Positions 42,669 through 52,492 of a stretch of 64,000 bases of DNA are shown one piece after another (positions within the stretch are counted from its first letter, which is position 1; each line of letters starts with the position of its first letter). The stretch is from Methylorubrum rhodinum. Its GTDB lineage: Bacteria > Pseudomonadota > Alphaproteobacteria > Rhizobiales > Beijerinckiaceae. The notes beneath the pieces were generated by a model. It was not told the DNA's origin, searched no databases, and worked only from the letters and a program-made list of their open reading frames with translations. The stretch covers positions 186,001 to 250,000 of the forward strand of contig NZ_JACHOP010000003.1 in assembly GCF_014199935.1 (NCBI RefSeq), read 5' to 3'. The position numbers were made by a program, and so were the translations under genes.

Positions 42669-44246
42669 TCACGCCTCGACCGCCGCGCCGGTCCCCGCGA
42701 CCTCCGCCGGCATCACCTCATGCGCCCGGCGCAGCACCCTGCGCCGCCGCCACGGGCGCCACGCGTCGTCGGAACCGGCCGGGTCGCCGAGGTGGAAGGC
42801 CTCGACCAAGCGGGCGATGGGGCCCCGATGGGAGGGGACGAGCGTGCAGAGCCGCGGCGAGGGCATCAGCGCGGGATCGTCGATGACGGCACGCAGGCTT
42901 CCCCGCTCGGCATAGGCCTGCGCGAACGTGTCCGACGGACAGCCGCCGTGGTGGCCGAGCAGGGCGTGCAACACCCGATCGAGCGCCGCGCGGCCCGCCG
43001 CGTCGTCGGGGCGGAGTTCGATCGAGAGATCGCACTCGGTGTCGTAGCCGAAGGAGCGGTTGTTGAGGTTGGTCGAGCCGATCCGCAGGAAGCGGTGGTC
43101 GATGATCGCGACCTTGGAATGGATCAGGATCGGCTGGCCCTTGGGCGTGTGCGGGGCGACGATCCGCAGGCGACCGTGCCGGTCGGCCCGGCGCAGGCCC
43201 TTGATCAGGCCGCGGCGGGCGCTGTCCATCGTCAGCTGGTCGAAGCCGTTGGGGCTGCGCTCGGACAGCACGATGACGATCTCCGGCCCGTCCGGTTCGC
43301 CGAGCCGCGCCCGCAGGGCGTCGGCCACCACCGGCGAGGCGAGGTACTGGTTCTCCAGATAGATGACCTCTTTCGCGGCCCGGATCGTCGCGAGGTAGAG
43401 CGCGGCGTTCTCCGACACCGCCGCGCGGCTCTCGTGCCGCATCGTCTTCTTTCCGAAAGCCGGAAACCACCTTTCGGGACGAGGCTCGAGCGCTGGCTCG
43501 GTGCGCGAGAGCCCGACCTCGACCTCGGTCAGGAGCGGCACCACCGTCTCGGGCCAGGGATCGACCGGCGTCTCGAGGGTGGGCGAGAGGGTTTCGCCGG
43601 TGGCGCGGCGCCAGCGCTCGCGGGCGAGGTCGGCCAGCGCGCGCGCCGCGGGGCCGTCGACCAGCATCATCACGTCGTGGCGCGGCGGGTAGTCCTCGCC
43701 CGAGGGCAGGCGGCGGCGCGGGTCGCGGTCGCGGTGGGCCGGCGTGTCCCAGCGGTTCACCTCGAAGTCGCTGCCGCCGCAGAAGGCGATCCGATCGTCG
43801 ATCACCAGGATCTTCTGGTGCTGGCAGGCGCCGTAGGGCAGCGTGTCGTCGATGCGGAAATCGATGCCGGTGCCGAGGCTCGCGCGCACGCTGTCGGGCG
43901 TGTGGTCGTTGCCCGCCGAGATCGGCCAGGGCATGTCCCAGATCAGGATGCGGATGGTCAGGTTCGGCCGCGCCGCCTTGAGGGCGCGCAGCAGGTCGGC
44001 CAGCGTCTGGTCGGCATCGGGATCGCCCGCGGACGGGAGCAGGCGCACCCGCGGATCGAAGCTCCAGCCGATCAGGGTGATGGTCCGTTGCGCCTTCACC
44101 AGGGCGGCGCGGGCGGCGGCGAAGTAGGCGGCGCCGTCGTGCAGCACGGCGGCGCGGTGCGCCCGTTCCCGCCGCCAGCAGGTGAGCCCCGGCCGCAGCC
44201 AGCCCTCCGGTGCGGGGGCTCCGCCGACTTCGATGTCCCGTCTCAT
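42669..44246 (-). CDS. Phospholipase D-family protein (cardiolipin synthase-like)
   Basis: The 525-residue protein has two PLD domains with HKD motifs: HQKILVIDDRIAFCGGSDF and HSKVAIIDHRFLRIGSTNL. The spacing and the ITLIGWSFDPRVRLL start resemble bacterial transphosphatidylases and PLDs rather than nucleases. There is no N-terminal membrane segment, unlike ClsA. It may make cardiolipin or another phosphatidyl ester, or hydrolyse phospholipids. The start overlaps the stop of the TVP38 gene by four bases, so the two are co-translated; PLD and TVP38/SNARE-associated domains are also found fused in other bacteria, supporting joint function. Confidence 0.88.
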   Translation of the reverse strand: MRRDIEVGGAPAPEGWLRPGLTCWRRERAHRAAVLHDGAAYFAAARAALVKAQRTITLIGWSFDPRVRLLPSAGDPDADQTLADLLRALKAARPNLTIRILIWDMPWPISAGNDHTPDSVRASLGTGIDFRIDDTLPYGACQHQKILVIDDRIAFCGGSDFEVNRWDTPAHRDRDPRRRLPSGEDYPPRHDVMMLVDGPAARALADLARERWRRATGETLSPTLETPVDPWPETVVPLLTEVEVGLSRTEPALEPRPERWFPAFGKKTMRHESRAAVSENAALYLATIRAAKEVIYLENQYLASPVVADALRARLGEPDGPEIVIVLSERSPNGFDQLTMDSARRGLIKGLRRADRHGRLRIVAPHTPKGQPILIHSKVAIIDHRFLRIGSTNLNNRSFGYDTECDLSIELRPDDAAGRAALDRVLHALLGHHGGCPSDTFAQAYAERGSLRAVIDDPALMPSPRLCTLVPSHRGPIARLVEAFHLGDPAGSDDAWRPWRRRRVLRRAHEVMPAEVAGTGAAVEA

Positions 44247-44953
44247 GCGCCCGCGCCGGCCCCGTCCGCCTTGCCCATTCCGCCTTCCGCCTGCTCCAGC
44301 TTGGCCTTCACCCGCCGCCGGGTGATCTCGACCGCGACGACCGTGGCGACGAGCCCGAGGCCGAGGGTGATCCAATGGGTCGGCTCGTCGCTTCCCGCCC
44401 GGCGGCCGATGGCGCCGAGATAGACGCAGACCACCGTGCCCGGCAGCATGCCGATCACCGTCGACACCAGATAGGCGCCGGTGCGGACCTCCGTCACCCC
44501 GAGGACGTAGTTCTGCGCGTTGAACGGCACGAACGGGCTCAAGCGCATCAGGGTCAGCAGGCGCCAGCCGCCGTCGCCGACCGCCTCCATGGTGGCGCGC
44601 CATTTCGGCTTGCGGGCGATGAGCGCCCGCACCCGCTCGCGGAACAGGTGGCGGGCGGCGAAGAAGGCGAGCCAGGAGCCCAGCGTGGCCGAGACCAGCA
44701 CCACCGGCATCACCGCCCAGCCATAGGCCACGGCCCCGGCGATCGTGAGCGGCGTGCCGGGCACGACCAAGAGGGTCGCGAGGAAGAACAGCAGGCCGAA
44801 GACGAACAGGCCGTAGCGGCCGAAGCCGTTGGCCCAGGCCGAGAAGGTGCGCAGCCAGTCCTCGACGGGCAGCAGCATCCAGGCGCCGACGCACAGGGCC
44901 AAGGCGGCGCCGGTCAGGAGGCCGGTGCGGACCCAGCTTCGGGCATTGTCCAT
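44243..44953 (-). CDS. TVP38/TMEM64 (VTT/DedA-like) membrane protein
   Basis: The 236-residue protein has about five membrane segments and the VTT-domain core: LLVVPGTPLTIAGAVAYG, then SATLGSWLAFFAARHLFRERV and LMRLSPFVPFNAQNYVLG, whose reentrant segments and Arg/Pro are family marks. VTT proteins such as DedA and TMEM41B are linked to lipid scrambling or undecaprenyl-phosphate/phospholipid flipping. The tail is charged and low-complexity. It is the first gene of a two-gene operon with the PLD gene. Confidence 0.88.
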   Translation of the reverse strand: MDNARSWVRTGLLTGAALALCVGAWMLLPVEDWLRTFSAWANGFGRYGLFVFGLLFFLATLLVVPGTPLTIAGAVAYGWAVMPVVLVSATLGSWLAFFAARHLFRERVRALIARKPKWRATMEAVGDGGWRLLTLMRLSPFVPFNAQNYVLGVTEVRTGAYLVSTVIGMLPGTVVCVYLGAIGRRAGSDEPTHWITLGLGLVATVVAVEITRRRVKAKLEQAEGGMGKADGAGAGA

Positions 44954-45029
44954 GTGGGGGCGGCTCGGGGCACGGAAGTCTGACGCTTCCGGCTCTAGCA
45001 GCGTTCTGGCCGCCGTGCGACCGGCCCTC

Positions 45030-45443
45030 TCACCAGTCCCGCTGAAGCCGAATCGCGATCCGGCTGGGGCGGGCGCCCGCGAGCGTCCGCTCCAGGGCGG
45101 CGAGCGCCGCCCTGGCCTTCACGAGGCGCGGCGCGCGCCAGTCGCGGCCGCGAGTGGCCAGCACGGCCTCGCCAAGGCGGTCGCCCGCGGCGACGAGGCG
45201 GTCCACCGCCCGCAGGATACGCGGCGTCTCCTCGGTCAGCACGCAGATGTCGGAGAGGTGATTGCGGAGCGCATGGAGGTCGTCGCGACCGCCGCCCTGG
45301 TCGGCGAGCCGCGCCAGCGTCCGGTCCATGCCGGAGATCAGTCCCGCCAACGGCTCGGGCACGGGCGCCGTCGGAGCGCACGAATGCGCGGACGCGTTCG
45401 GCGGCGGCGAGGCCGGAATGTCTCGGGCAGACGGCACCTGCAT
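45030..45443 (-). CDS. Hypothetical helical protein
   Basis: The 137-residue product has a Pro/Ala-rich N-terminal 30 residues and then a mostly helical, Arg/Ala/Leu-rich part (GMDRTLARLADQGGGRDDL, LRAVDRLVAAGDRLGEAVL) ending RIAIRLQRDW. There is no signal peptide, membrane segment or motif I recognise. I took MQVPSARDIPA as start; the longer frame upstream is unlikely. Codon use is normal for the window, which supports a real gene. It stands alone between the TVP38 and SURF1 genes. Confidence 0.5.
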   Translation of the reverse strand: MQVPSARDIPASPPPNASAHSCAPTAPVPEPLAGLISGMDRTLARLADQGGGRDDLHALRNHLSDICVLTEETPRILRAVDRLVAAGDRLGEAVLATRGRDWRAPRLVKARAALAALERTLAGARPSRIAIRLQRDW

Positions 45444-45693
45444 GTCGGCTCCGCTGGATGAGGATGCTGGTCTAAACTCCCGATCCCTCGACAGTTTCCC
45501 GCCGCGCGGCGGCGCAGCGAAAAATTCATGGGGATTTCTTTGTGGGCGTGCGGCGGAACGCTGCGCTTCGGGCCGGCAACGCGAACTCAGGAGTAGCAGC
45601 CTGCCGCGATCCGGAAAGCCGCTCATTTCCGGAGCGCATGGAAAACATCGTTGCGAAAGGTGAAGAAAATGAGACGTATTTGAGCAAACCGGC

Positions 45694-46419
45694 TCAGGTC
45701 CACGCCTCGGGTCGCGGCCGTCTCCATGCGTAGATCAGCGCGCCCGCGCTCATCAGGGCGAGCGCGTACCAGGTCAGGGCATAGACGAGATGGTCGTTGC
45801 GGAAGGCGACGACCGTGAGGCCGCCGACGGGGAGGCCGCCGGGATTGGGAGCGGCATCGGCATCGACGAAGTAGGGGGCGATCTCATCCAGATTGCGCGC
45901 AATGGCGATGGCCGCCACGTCGCGGGAATACCAGCGGTCGGCGGCCGGATCGTTGTGGCGCAGGAAGCCGCCGCCGGGCTCGGGGAGACGCAGCAGGCCG
46001 GTGACGGTGACCTCGCCCGCGGGCTCTCCGGAGGCACGGTCGGTGCGGGCCTTGCGGTCGCCGGGGACGAAGCCGCGGTTGATCAGGACCGTGGTGCCGT
46101 CGGCCCGGACCAGCGGGGTAAGGACCCAGAATCCGCCGCCGCGCTCGGTGAGCGCCTGCACCAGGGCCGCCCGATCGTGCTCGAAACGGCCGGAGACGCG
46201 CACCCGACGATACTCGATCGCTCGGCGGTCGAGATGCTCCCATTCGGCCTTCGGGGGCGGCGCGAAGGGCTCGGCCTGGAGTCCGGCCTCGACCCGCGCG
46301 ATCAGGTCGAGCTTCCACGCCCGGCGCTGGACCTGCCAGGTGCCGAGCGCGAGAAACAGGCCGACGAGGCCGAGCCCGGCGAGCGCCAGCAGCGCGCGCC
46401 GGAGATCGAGCCTTCCCAT
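45694..46419 (-). CDS. SURF1-family oxidase assembly protein
   Basis: SURF1 proteins help insert heme a or o into terminal oxidases. The 241-residue protein has an N-terminal membrane segment (LLALAGLGLVGLFLALGTWQVQRRAWK, with the GTWQ.QRR..K signature), a periplasmic beta-rich domain (YRRVRVSGRFEHD, GFWVLTPLVRADGTTVLINRGFVP) and a C-terminal segment (LTWYALALMSAGALIYAWR). It lies 10 bases after cyoD and is the last gene of the oxidase operon, consistent with service to this bo3-type oxidase. Confidence 0.93.
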   Translation of the reverse strand: MGRLDLRRALLALAGLGLVGLFLALGTWQVQRRAWKLDLIARVEAGLQAEPFAPPPKAEWEHLDRRAIEYRRVRVSGRFEHDRAALVQALTERGGGFWVLTPLVRADGTTVLINRGFVPGDRKARTDRASGEPAGEVTVTGLLRLPEPGGGFLRHNDPAADRWYSRDVAAIAIARNLDEIAPYFVDADAAPNPGGLPVGGLTVVAFRNDHLVYALTWYALALMSAGALIYAWRRPRPEAWT

Positions 46420-46429
46420 GGAACGCGTC

Positions 46430-46831
46430 TTACGGTGCGTGGCGCGCGTCGTCGGCGGTCATCGGCATCATGTTGGTGTTGAGGTGGTGCATCACCCAGA
46501 TCGAGCCGCACAGGGTGATGGCGACGATCGTGACGGTGAAGATCAGCGCCAGGAAGGTCCAGCCGCCTTCCGATTTCGTGTTCATGTGCAGGAAGTAGAT
46601 CATGTGGACCACGATCTGCACCACGGCGAAGGCGAGGATGACCACGCCGGTGATCAGCTTGTCGCCGATCACGTCGGCCATCACCAGCCAGAACGGGATT
46701 GCGGTCAGGATCACCGACAGGACGAAGCCGGTCACGTAATCCTTGAACGAGCCGTGACCGTGGACCTCGCCGTGGGCGCCGTGATCGTGGGTGCCATGGC
46801 CATGGTCGGCGTGTCCGCTGGCGCCGCTCAT
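46430..46831 (-). CDS. cyoD: Cytochrome bo3 ubiquinol oxidase subunit IV
   Basis: The 133-residue subunit has a His/Asp-rich N-terminal tail ([21 protein letters not shown]), then three membrane segments: [44 protein letters not shown] and [32 protein letters not shown] and [11 protein letters not shown] are CyoD marks. It stabilises the CuB site during assembly. The start overlaps the cyoC stop. The histidine-rich tail is longer than in E. coli and could bind metal. Confidence 0.94.
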   Translation of the reverse strand: MSGASGHADHGHGTHDHGAHGEVHGHGSFKDYVTGFVLSVILTAIPFWLVMADVIGDKLITGVVILAFAVVQIVVHMIYFLHMNTKSEGGWTFLALIFTVTIVAITLCGSIWVMHHLNTNMMPMTADDARHAP

Positions 46832-47475
46832 TGCAGGACTCCCATCAGGTAGACGAAGGTGAAGACGCCGATCCAGATGACGTCGAGGAAGTGCCAGAAC
46901 ATCGACAGGCACATCAGCCGGCGCTTGTTCTCGACGATCAGGCCGCGCTGGCGCAACTGCACCATCAGCACCCCGAGCCAGATCAGGCCGAAGGTGACGT
47001 GCAGGCCGTGGGTGCCGACCAGCGTGAAAAACGAGGACAGGAAGGCGCTGCGCTGGGGCGTGGCGCCCTCGTGGATCAGGTGGGCGAACTCGTAGAGCTC
47101 GATGCCGATGAAGGCCGCGCCGAACAGGCCGGTGATCGCCAGCCACAATTGGGTCTTCTGGATGTCCTCCCGCTCCATCGCCAGCATGGCGAAGCCGTAG
47201 GTGATGGAGGAGAACAGGAGCATCGCGGTGTTCACCGCGACGAGGGAGAGGTCGAACAGGTCCTTGGGCGAGGGCCCGGCCGCGTAGTTGCGGCCGAGCA
47301 CGGCGTAAGTGGCGAACAGCACCGTGAAGATGAGGCAATCGCTCATCAGGTACATCCAGAAGCCGAGCATCGTGCTCCCTTCCGGGTGATGCGCGTGCTC
47401 CATGTCCTGGAACGACAGCGCGTCGGCCTCCGCCACCGGATCCCGGTGCAGCGCGTCGGTTGCGTGGGTCGCCAT
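46828..47475 (-). CDS. cyoC: Cytochrome bo3 ubiquinol oxidase subunit III
   Basis: The 215-residue protein has five membrane segments as expected for CyoC (COX3 family without the first two segments of the mitochondrial form). [24 protein letters not shown] is the typical first segment; [40 protein letters not shown] holds the conserved Glu and His positions. The C-terminal [19 protein letters not shown] is diagnostic. It lies six bases behind cyoB and overlaps cyoD by four bases. Confidence 0.95.
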   Translation of the reverse strand: MATHATDALHRDPVAEADALSFQDMEHAHHPEGSTMLGFWMYLMSDCLIFTVLFATYAVLGRNYAAGPSPKDLFDLSLVAVNTAMLLFSSITYGFAMLAMEREDIQKTQLWLAITGLFGAAFIGIELYEFAHLIHEGATPQRSAFLSSFFTLVGTHGLHVTFGLIWLGVLMVQLRQRGLIVENKRRLMCLSMFWHFLDVIWIGVFTFVYLMGVLQ

Positions 47476-47480
47476 CGCGA

Positions 47481-49490
47481 TCAGGTCCGTCCCGCCACGG
47501 CGAGAGCGTCGGTCCGCTGCCCTTCGGTGCGGACGACCGTCTCGGCCGGGATGTAGAAGTCACGGTTGTAGTTGAAGGTGTGGGCGATCGAGATCGCCAG
47601 CGTCGCCACGAAGGCGAGCGCCGCGAGCCACCAGATGTACCAGATCATCGCGAACGAGAAGGCGATGCTGATCACGCCGAGGATCACGCCGGTGGCGGTG
47701 TTCTTCGGCATGTGGATCGACTGGAAGCCGGTGACCGGCCGCTGGAAGTTGCGGCTCTTCATCTGCCACCACGCATCGAGCTGGTGGATCCTCGGCGTGA
47801 AGGCGAAATTGTAGTCCGGCGGCGGCGAGGAGGTCGACCATTCGAGCGTCCGGCCGCCCCACGGGTCGCCGGTGGTGTCGCGCAGAGCCTCGCGGTTTTT
47901 GATCGAGACGGCGATCTGCACGATCATCGCGCCGATGCCGACGGCGATCAGGACGGCGCCGAGCGCCGCCACGACGAACCAGGGCTGGAGCGAGGTGTCG
48001 GCGAAGTGCTGGGCGCGGCGGGTGACGCCCATCAGCCCCAGCACGTAGAGCGGCATGAAGGCGACGTAGAAGCCGACCGTCCAGAACCAGAACGAGACCT
48101 TGCCCCAGAAGTCGTCGAGCTTGAACCCGAAGGCCTTGGGCCACCAGTAGTTCACGCCCGCGAACATGCCGAACAGCACGCCGCCGATGATCACGTTGTG
48201 GAAGTGCGCGATCAGGAACAGCGAGTTGTGGAGCACGAAGTCGGCCGGGGGCACGGCGAGCAGCACGCCGGTCATGCCGCCGATGGTGAAGGTGACCATG
48301 AAGCTCACGGTCCACAGCATCGGCACCTCGAACCGGATCCGGCCGCGATACATCGTGAACAGCCAGTTGAACAGCTTGGCGCCCGTCGGGATCGAGATGA
48401 TCATCGTCGTGATCCCGAAGAACGAGTTCACGTTCGCGCCCGAGCCCATCGTGAAGAAGTGGTGCAGCCACACGAGGTAGGACAGGATCGTGATCACCAC
48501 GAGGGCGTAGACCATCGAGGTGTAGCCGAACAGGCGCTTGCCGGAGAACGTCGAGATGATCTCCGAGAACACGCCGAAGGCCGGCAGAATGAGGATGTAG
48601 ACTTCCGGATGACCCCAGATCCAGATGAGGTTGAAGTACATCATCGGGTTGCCGCCGAGGTCGTTGGTGAAGAAGTGCGTGCCGACGTAGCGGTCGAGGG
48701 TCAGCAGCGCGAGGACCGCGGCGAGGATCGGGAAGGCGGCGACGATGAGCACGTTGGTGCACAGCGACGACCAGCAGAAGATCGGCATCTTCATCATCGA
48801 CATGCCGGGCGCGCGCATCTTCACGATGGTCGCGATCAGGTTGATGCCGGACAGCGTCGTGCCGATGCCGGCGATCTGGAGGCCCCAGATCCAGTAATCG
48901 ACGCCGACCCCTGGGCTCATGTCGGCCCCCGAGAGCGGCGGGTAGGCGAGCCAGGTGGCGCGGGAGAACTCGCCGACGAACAGCGAGATCATGATGGTGA
49001 CGGCGCCCGAGACCGTCATCCAGAAGGAGAAGTTGTTGAGGAACGGGAAGGCGACGTCGCGGGCGCCGATCTGCAGCGGCACGACGTAGTTCATCAGCCC
49101 CGTGACGAACGGCATCGCCACGAAGAAGATCATGATCACGCCGTGCGCCGTGAAGATCTGGTCGTAGTGGTGCGGCGGCAGGTAGCCCTCGTTCGCCCCG
49201 AAGGCGATGGCCTGCTGCGAGCGCATCAGCAGCGCGTCGGCAAAGCCGCGCAGCAGCATCACCATCGCCAGCACCACGTACATGATGCCGATCTTCTTGT
49301 GGTCCACCGAGGTGAACCAGTCGCGCCAGAGCGGGCCCCAGAACCTGAAGTAGGTGATCGTCGCGAGCACGGCGATGCCGGTCACCGCGACGCCCGCGAA
49401 GGTCACGAGCAGGATCGGCTCGTGATAGGGGATGTCCGCGAGCGTCAGGCGCCCGAACAGGAGCTTCTGGAGGTCCGTGTCAGAGAACAT
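47481..49490 (-). CDS. cyoB: Cytochrome bo3 ubiquinol oxidase subunit I
   Basis: CyoB holds low-spin heme b and the heme o3-CuB centre where O2 is reduced and protons are pumped. The 669-residue protein has about 15 membrane segments. [23 protein letters not shown] contains a heme b histidine, [16 protein letters not shown] the CuB His and the cross-linked Tyr, WLHHFFTMG the paired CuB histidines, and [16 protein letters not shown] the heme o3 and second heme b histidines. The glutamate in GHPEVY completes the D-channel. It is the second gene of cyoABCD, 36 bases behind cyoA. Confidence 0.97.
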   Translation of the reverse strand: MFSDTDLQKLLFGRLTLADIPYHEPILLVTFAGVAVTGIAVLATITYFRFWGPLWRDWFTSVDHKKIGIMYVVLAMVMLLRGFADALLMRSQQAIAFGANEGYLPPHHYDQIFTAHGVIMIFFVAMPFVTGLMNYVVPLQIGARDVAFPFLNNFSFWMTVSGAVTIMISLFVGEFSRATWLAYPPLSGADMSPGVGVDYWIWGLQIAGIGTTLSGINLIATIVKMRAPGMSMMKMPIFCWSSLCTNVLIVAAFPILAAVLALLTLDRYVGTHFFTNDLGGNPMMYFNLIWIWGHPEVYILILPAFGVFSEIISTFSGKRLFGYTSMVYALVVITILSYLVWLHHFFTMGSGANVNSFFGITTMIISIPTGAKLFNWLFTMYRGRIRFEVPMLWTVSFMVTFTIGGMTGVLLAVPPADFVLHNSLFLIAHFHNVIIGGVLFGMFAGVNYWWPKAFGFKLDDFWGKVSFWFWTVGFYVAFMPLYVLGLMGVTRRAQHFADTSLQPWFVVAALGAVLIAVGIGAMIVQIAVSIKNREALRDTTGDPWGGRTLEWSTSSPPPDYNFAFTPRIHQLDAWWQMKSRNFQRPVTGFQSIHMPKNTATGVILGVISIAFSFAMIWYIWWLAALAFVATLAISIAHTFNYNRDFYIPAETVVRTEGQRTDALAVAGRT

Positions 49491-49526
49491 GGATGTCTCG
49501 TTGCGTGAAGGCTCGTCGGAGACGGA

Positions 49527-50693
49527 TCAGTTGTTGAGCTGGTTGGGAGCGGGCGAATTCTGCCCCTTCCCGTGCGGCCCATGATCTTGGGAGTCCGCAG
49601 GCTTGTCGCTGCGGGGCGCGTGGTGCGAGGCGGGCCCCGTGGCGCCCGGCGCCTCGTCGCCCCGCTCGGTGTGGCGGTTGTCGTATTGCAGCCGCGCCGC
49701 GTTCTCGCGGCTGTCCTTGCCGGCGCCGCCCTTGGCGTCGATCGCCATCATCTCGTGCATGCACATCTTGCCGGGGACGGCGCACATGCCGAGGATCGAG
49801 CCGAACAGGCCGTCCGCGTAGGACGCGTAGTGGATCACCGGGACGTTCTCGCTCGGGCGCTCCAGTTCGAGATAGGCCTCGCGCGACAATTCCTTGCCCT
49901 CGCTCTTCAGCTTGGCCACCCACTGGTCGAAGCCGTCGCCGTCGAGGCCGTGGAACTTGAACGTCATCCGCGAGAAGCCGCTGCCGCTGTAATGCGAGGC
50001 CAGGCCCTGATACGCGCCGGGCTTGTTGATGACGGCGTGCAGCTTCGTCTCCATGCCGGGCATGGCGTAGATCATCCCGGCGAGCGCCGGGATGTAGAAC
50101 GAGTTCATCACCGAGGCCGAGGTGAGCTTGAAGGCGATCGGCCGGTTCACCGGCGCGGCCAGTTCGTTGACGCTCGCCACGCCGTATTCGGGCAGGAAGA
50201 ACAGCCACTTCCAGTCGAGCGCCACGACCTGCACCTCGAGCGGCTTGGTCTGGGCGGGAACCGGCTTGCCCGGCTCCAGGCGCGAGAGCGGCCGGAACGG
50301 GTCGAGGGTGTGGGTGCTGATCCAGGTGAGCGCGCCCAACGCGATGATGATCATCAGCGGCGCGGTCCAGATCACGACCTCCAGCCCGGTCGAGTGGTCC
50401 CAGTCGGGATCGTGGCGGGCTTGCGTGTTCGAGGCGCGGTAGCGCCACGCGAACAGCAGCGTCAGCGCGATCACCGGCAGGATGATGAGCAGCATCAGGC
50501 CGGTGGAGGCGAGCACGAGGTTGCGCTGCTGCACCGCCACGTCGCCGGCCGGGAACATGACCGTGAGGTTGCAGCCGGCCAGCAGCGGCAGGAGCGGCAG
50601 CAGGAGAAGGCCGCGCAGGAAGGCGCGCGAAGAGGCGCAGCGTCCGAGGGCGCGGCGCCCGACGGCGCGGAAGGCCTGCAGTGCCGGGTACAT
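49527..50693 (-). CDS. cyoA: Cytochrome bo3 ubiquinol oxidase subunit II (lipoprotein)
   Basis: The 388-residue subunit has a lipoprotein signal with lipobox LLAGC (Cys41), two membrane segments (LASTGLMLLIILPVIALTLLFAWRY, EVVIWTAPLMIIIALGALTWI) and a periplasmic cupredoxin-like domain (VQVVALDWKWLFFLPEYGVA, SASVMNSFYIPALAGMIYAMPGM). The CuA ligand set of cytochrome c oxidases is not present, confirming a quinol oxidase. The tail after about 330 is an unusual charged, Asn/His/Pro-rich extension. The start is MYPALQAFRAV; an ATG 15 codons upstream is possible. First gene of cyoABCD. Confidence 0.94.
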   Translation of the reverse strand: MYPALQAFRAVGRRALGRCASSRAFLRGLLLLPLLPLLAGCNLTVMFPAGDVAVQQRNLVLASTGLMLLIILPVIALTLLFAWRYRASNTQARHDPDWDHSTGLEVVIWTAPLMIIIALGALTWISTHTLDPFRPLSRLEPGKPVPAQTKPLEVQVVALDWKWLFFLPEYGVASVNELAAPVNRPIAFKLTSASVMNSFYIPALAGMIYAMPGMETKLHAVINKPGAYQGLASHYSGSGFSRMTFKFHGLDGDGFDQWVAKLKSEGKELSREAYLELERPSENVPVIHYASYADGLFGSILGMCAVPGKMCMHEMMAIDAKGGAGKDSRENAARLQYDNRHTERGDEAPGATGPASHHAPRSDKPADSQDHGPHGKGQNSPAPNQLNN

Positions 50694-50814
50694 GGCCGAG
50701 GGTGTCACCGATGGTCCTGCCACGGGTCTTCGTTCCATCTCATGGGTCGCCGCGGGGGCGACCGCCGGTTCGTGTCCGCTCCCGGAGGCAGGGGTGCCGC
50801 CCGGGCGGAAGCAA

Positions 50815-52149
50815 TCACATCTGCCGCATCTCGGAGCGGTCGAGGAACAGCGCCAGCAGCGTCGCGAGCGCGCCCGACAGCAGGTACACGCCGACGACGG
50901 CCAGCCCGTACGCGTCGGCGAGATACAGGACGACCAGGGGCGCGAAGCCCGCGCCGAACAGCCATGCGAGGTCCGAGGTCAGCGCCGCGCCGGTGTAGCG
51001 GTAGCGGCTGCCGAGCCGCGAGGTGACGGCGCCCGCGGTCTGGCCGTAGGACAGGCCGAGCAGCATGAAGCCGACATTGACATAGATGGTCTGGCCGATG
51101 GCGTTCTCGCCGAAGATCAGCGGCGCCAGGATCGAGCCGAAGGCGAAGGCGGCGATCAGGCCGGCGGTGATGATGAGGATGTTGCGCCGCCCGATCTGGT
51201 CGGCGATCAGCCCCGAGGCCGCGACCGCGCCGGCGCAGATGATGGCGCCGGAGAACTGCACCATCAGGAAGTCGCCCGCCGAGCGGTCGCTGTGCAGGGT
51301 GTTCCACGCGATCGGGAAAATCGTGACGAGGTGGAACAGGGCGAAGCTCGCCAGCGGCACGAAGGCGCCGATCCACACGTCGAGGGCGTGGTGGCGGGCG
51401 AGGTCGATGACGCCGACGGGCTGGAGATGGCCCTTGTCGAGGAGGCGGGTGAATTCCGGCGTCGCGATCAGGCGCAGCCGCGCGAACAGGGCGACGACGT
51501 TGATGGTGAAGGCGCAGAAGAACGGGAAGCGCCAGCCCCAGTCGAGGAAGTCCTCCGACGACAGGTTGACGGCGAAGAACGAGAACAGCGCGCTCGACAC
51601 CATGAAGCCGATCGGCGCGCCGAGCTGCGGGATCATGGCGTACCAGCCGCGGCGCTCCCGCGGGGCGTTGAGGGCGAGAAGCGAGGCGAGCCCGTCCCAG
51701 GCGCCGCCGAGCGCGAGGCCCTGGAGGATGCGAAGGCCGGCGAGCAGCTCGATCGAGACCTGTCCGATCGAATTGTAGCTCGGCAGGAAGCTGATCGCCG
51801 CGGTCGAGCCGCCGAGCAGGAACAGGGCGGTGGTGAGCTTCACGCCGCGGCCGTAGCGGTCGTGGATCTTCATGAACAGGATCGAGCCGATCGGCCGGGC
51901 GACGAAGGCCAGCGCGAAGATCGCGAACGAGTACAGCGTGCCGGTGAGCGGGTCGGCGAAGGGGAAGAACACCTTCGGGAACACCAGCACCGAGGCGATG
52001 CCGAACACGAAGAAGTCGAAATATTCCGACGCGCGTCCGATCACCACGCCGAGCGCGATGTCGTTGGGGCTGACATGCTGGTGGCTCATCGCCACCTGCG
52101 CGTCGCGCTCGAGGGCGCTCGAATTGGCCGATGCGGGATTCGTGGTCAT
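50815..52149 (-). CDS. MFS transporter adjacent to cyo operon
   Basis: The 444-residue permease has 12 membrane segments and MHS-type signatures: GVVIGRASEYFDFFVFGIASVL, FARPIGSILFMKIHDRYGRG and RILQGLALGGAWDGLASLLALNAP. It lies 121 bases upstream of cyoA in the same direction and may share its transcript. An MFS gene of this kind beside cyoABCD recurs in other Proteobacteria, but the substrate is not known to me. I used MTTNPASANSS as start, giving the usual N-terminal length. Confidence 0.88.
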   Translation of the reverse strand: MTTNPASANSSALERDAQVAMSHQHVSPNDIALGVVIGRASEYFDFFVFGIASVLVFPKVFFPFADPLTGTLYSFAIFALAFVARPIGSILFMKIHDRYGRGVKLTTALFLLGGSTAAISFLPSYNSIGQVSIELLAGLRILQGLALGGAWDGLASLLALNAPRERRGWYAMIPQLGAPIGFMVSSALFSFFAVNLSSEDFLDWGWRFPFFCAFTINVVALFARLRLIATPEFTRLLDKGHLQPVGVIDLARHHALDVWIGAFVPLASFALFHLVTIFPIAWNTLHSDRSAGDFLMVQFSGAIICAGAVAASGLIADQIGRRNILIITAGLIAAFAFGSILAPLIFGENAIGQTIYVNVGFMLLGLSYGQTAGAVTSRLGSRYRYTGAALTSDLAWLFGAGFAPLVVLYLADAYGLAVVGVYLLSGALATLLALFLDRSEMRQM

Positions 52150-52492
52150 CGCGGGCAGCCGGCTCGCCTGTGGATGCTTCGCCCGCGATCGAGTTCGGCG
52201 TTCACGCGGCGTTCGGGATGTGCCTAGCGGATGGGCTGCCTCGCGCAAAGTGCTTTCGGCGTCGCGGGATGACACACGGAACGGCTATGCAACAGAAGCG
52301 GGGCTTTGACGTTCGCGTGCGCCGGCGGCGAGATCAATTCATGGCCGGACGCGCCCGATCGCTTGACCCGGCCTGTGGCTGCGGCGGGTCTCGAACGATC
52401 GAAGCCGCTCGACGGCATGGTCGAGGCGGCGACGGATCGGGATGTCGAGGCAACGAGGCCGCCGGACGGGCTGTCCGACGGCCCTGTCCGTC
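52150..52492. other. Gene-free region between MFS and RTX genes
   Basis: These 343 bases hold no supported gene. At 52458-52482 a stem-loop (GCCGCCGGAC, loop GGGCT, GTCCGACGGC; one mismatch) lies just past the RTX stop codon and probably ends that transcript. The right-to-left promoter of the MFS/cyo genes should lie in the left half. Confidence 0.5.
52458..52482 (-). terminator. Stem-loop after the RTX gene
   Basis: A 10-position stem with one mismatch and a five-base loop lies 11 bases past the RTX stop on the minus strand. No T-run follows, so it may be factor-dependent or a 3' stabiliser. Confidence 0.45.
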
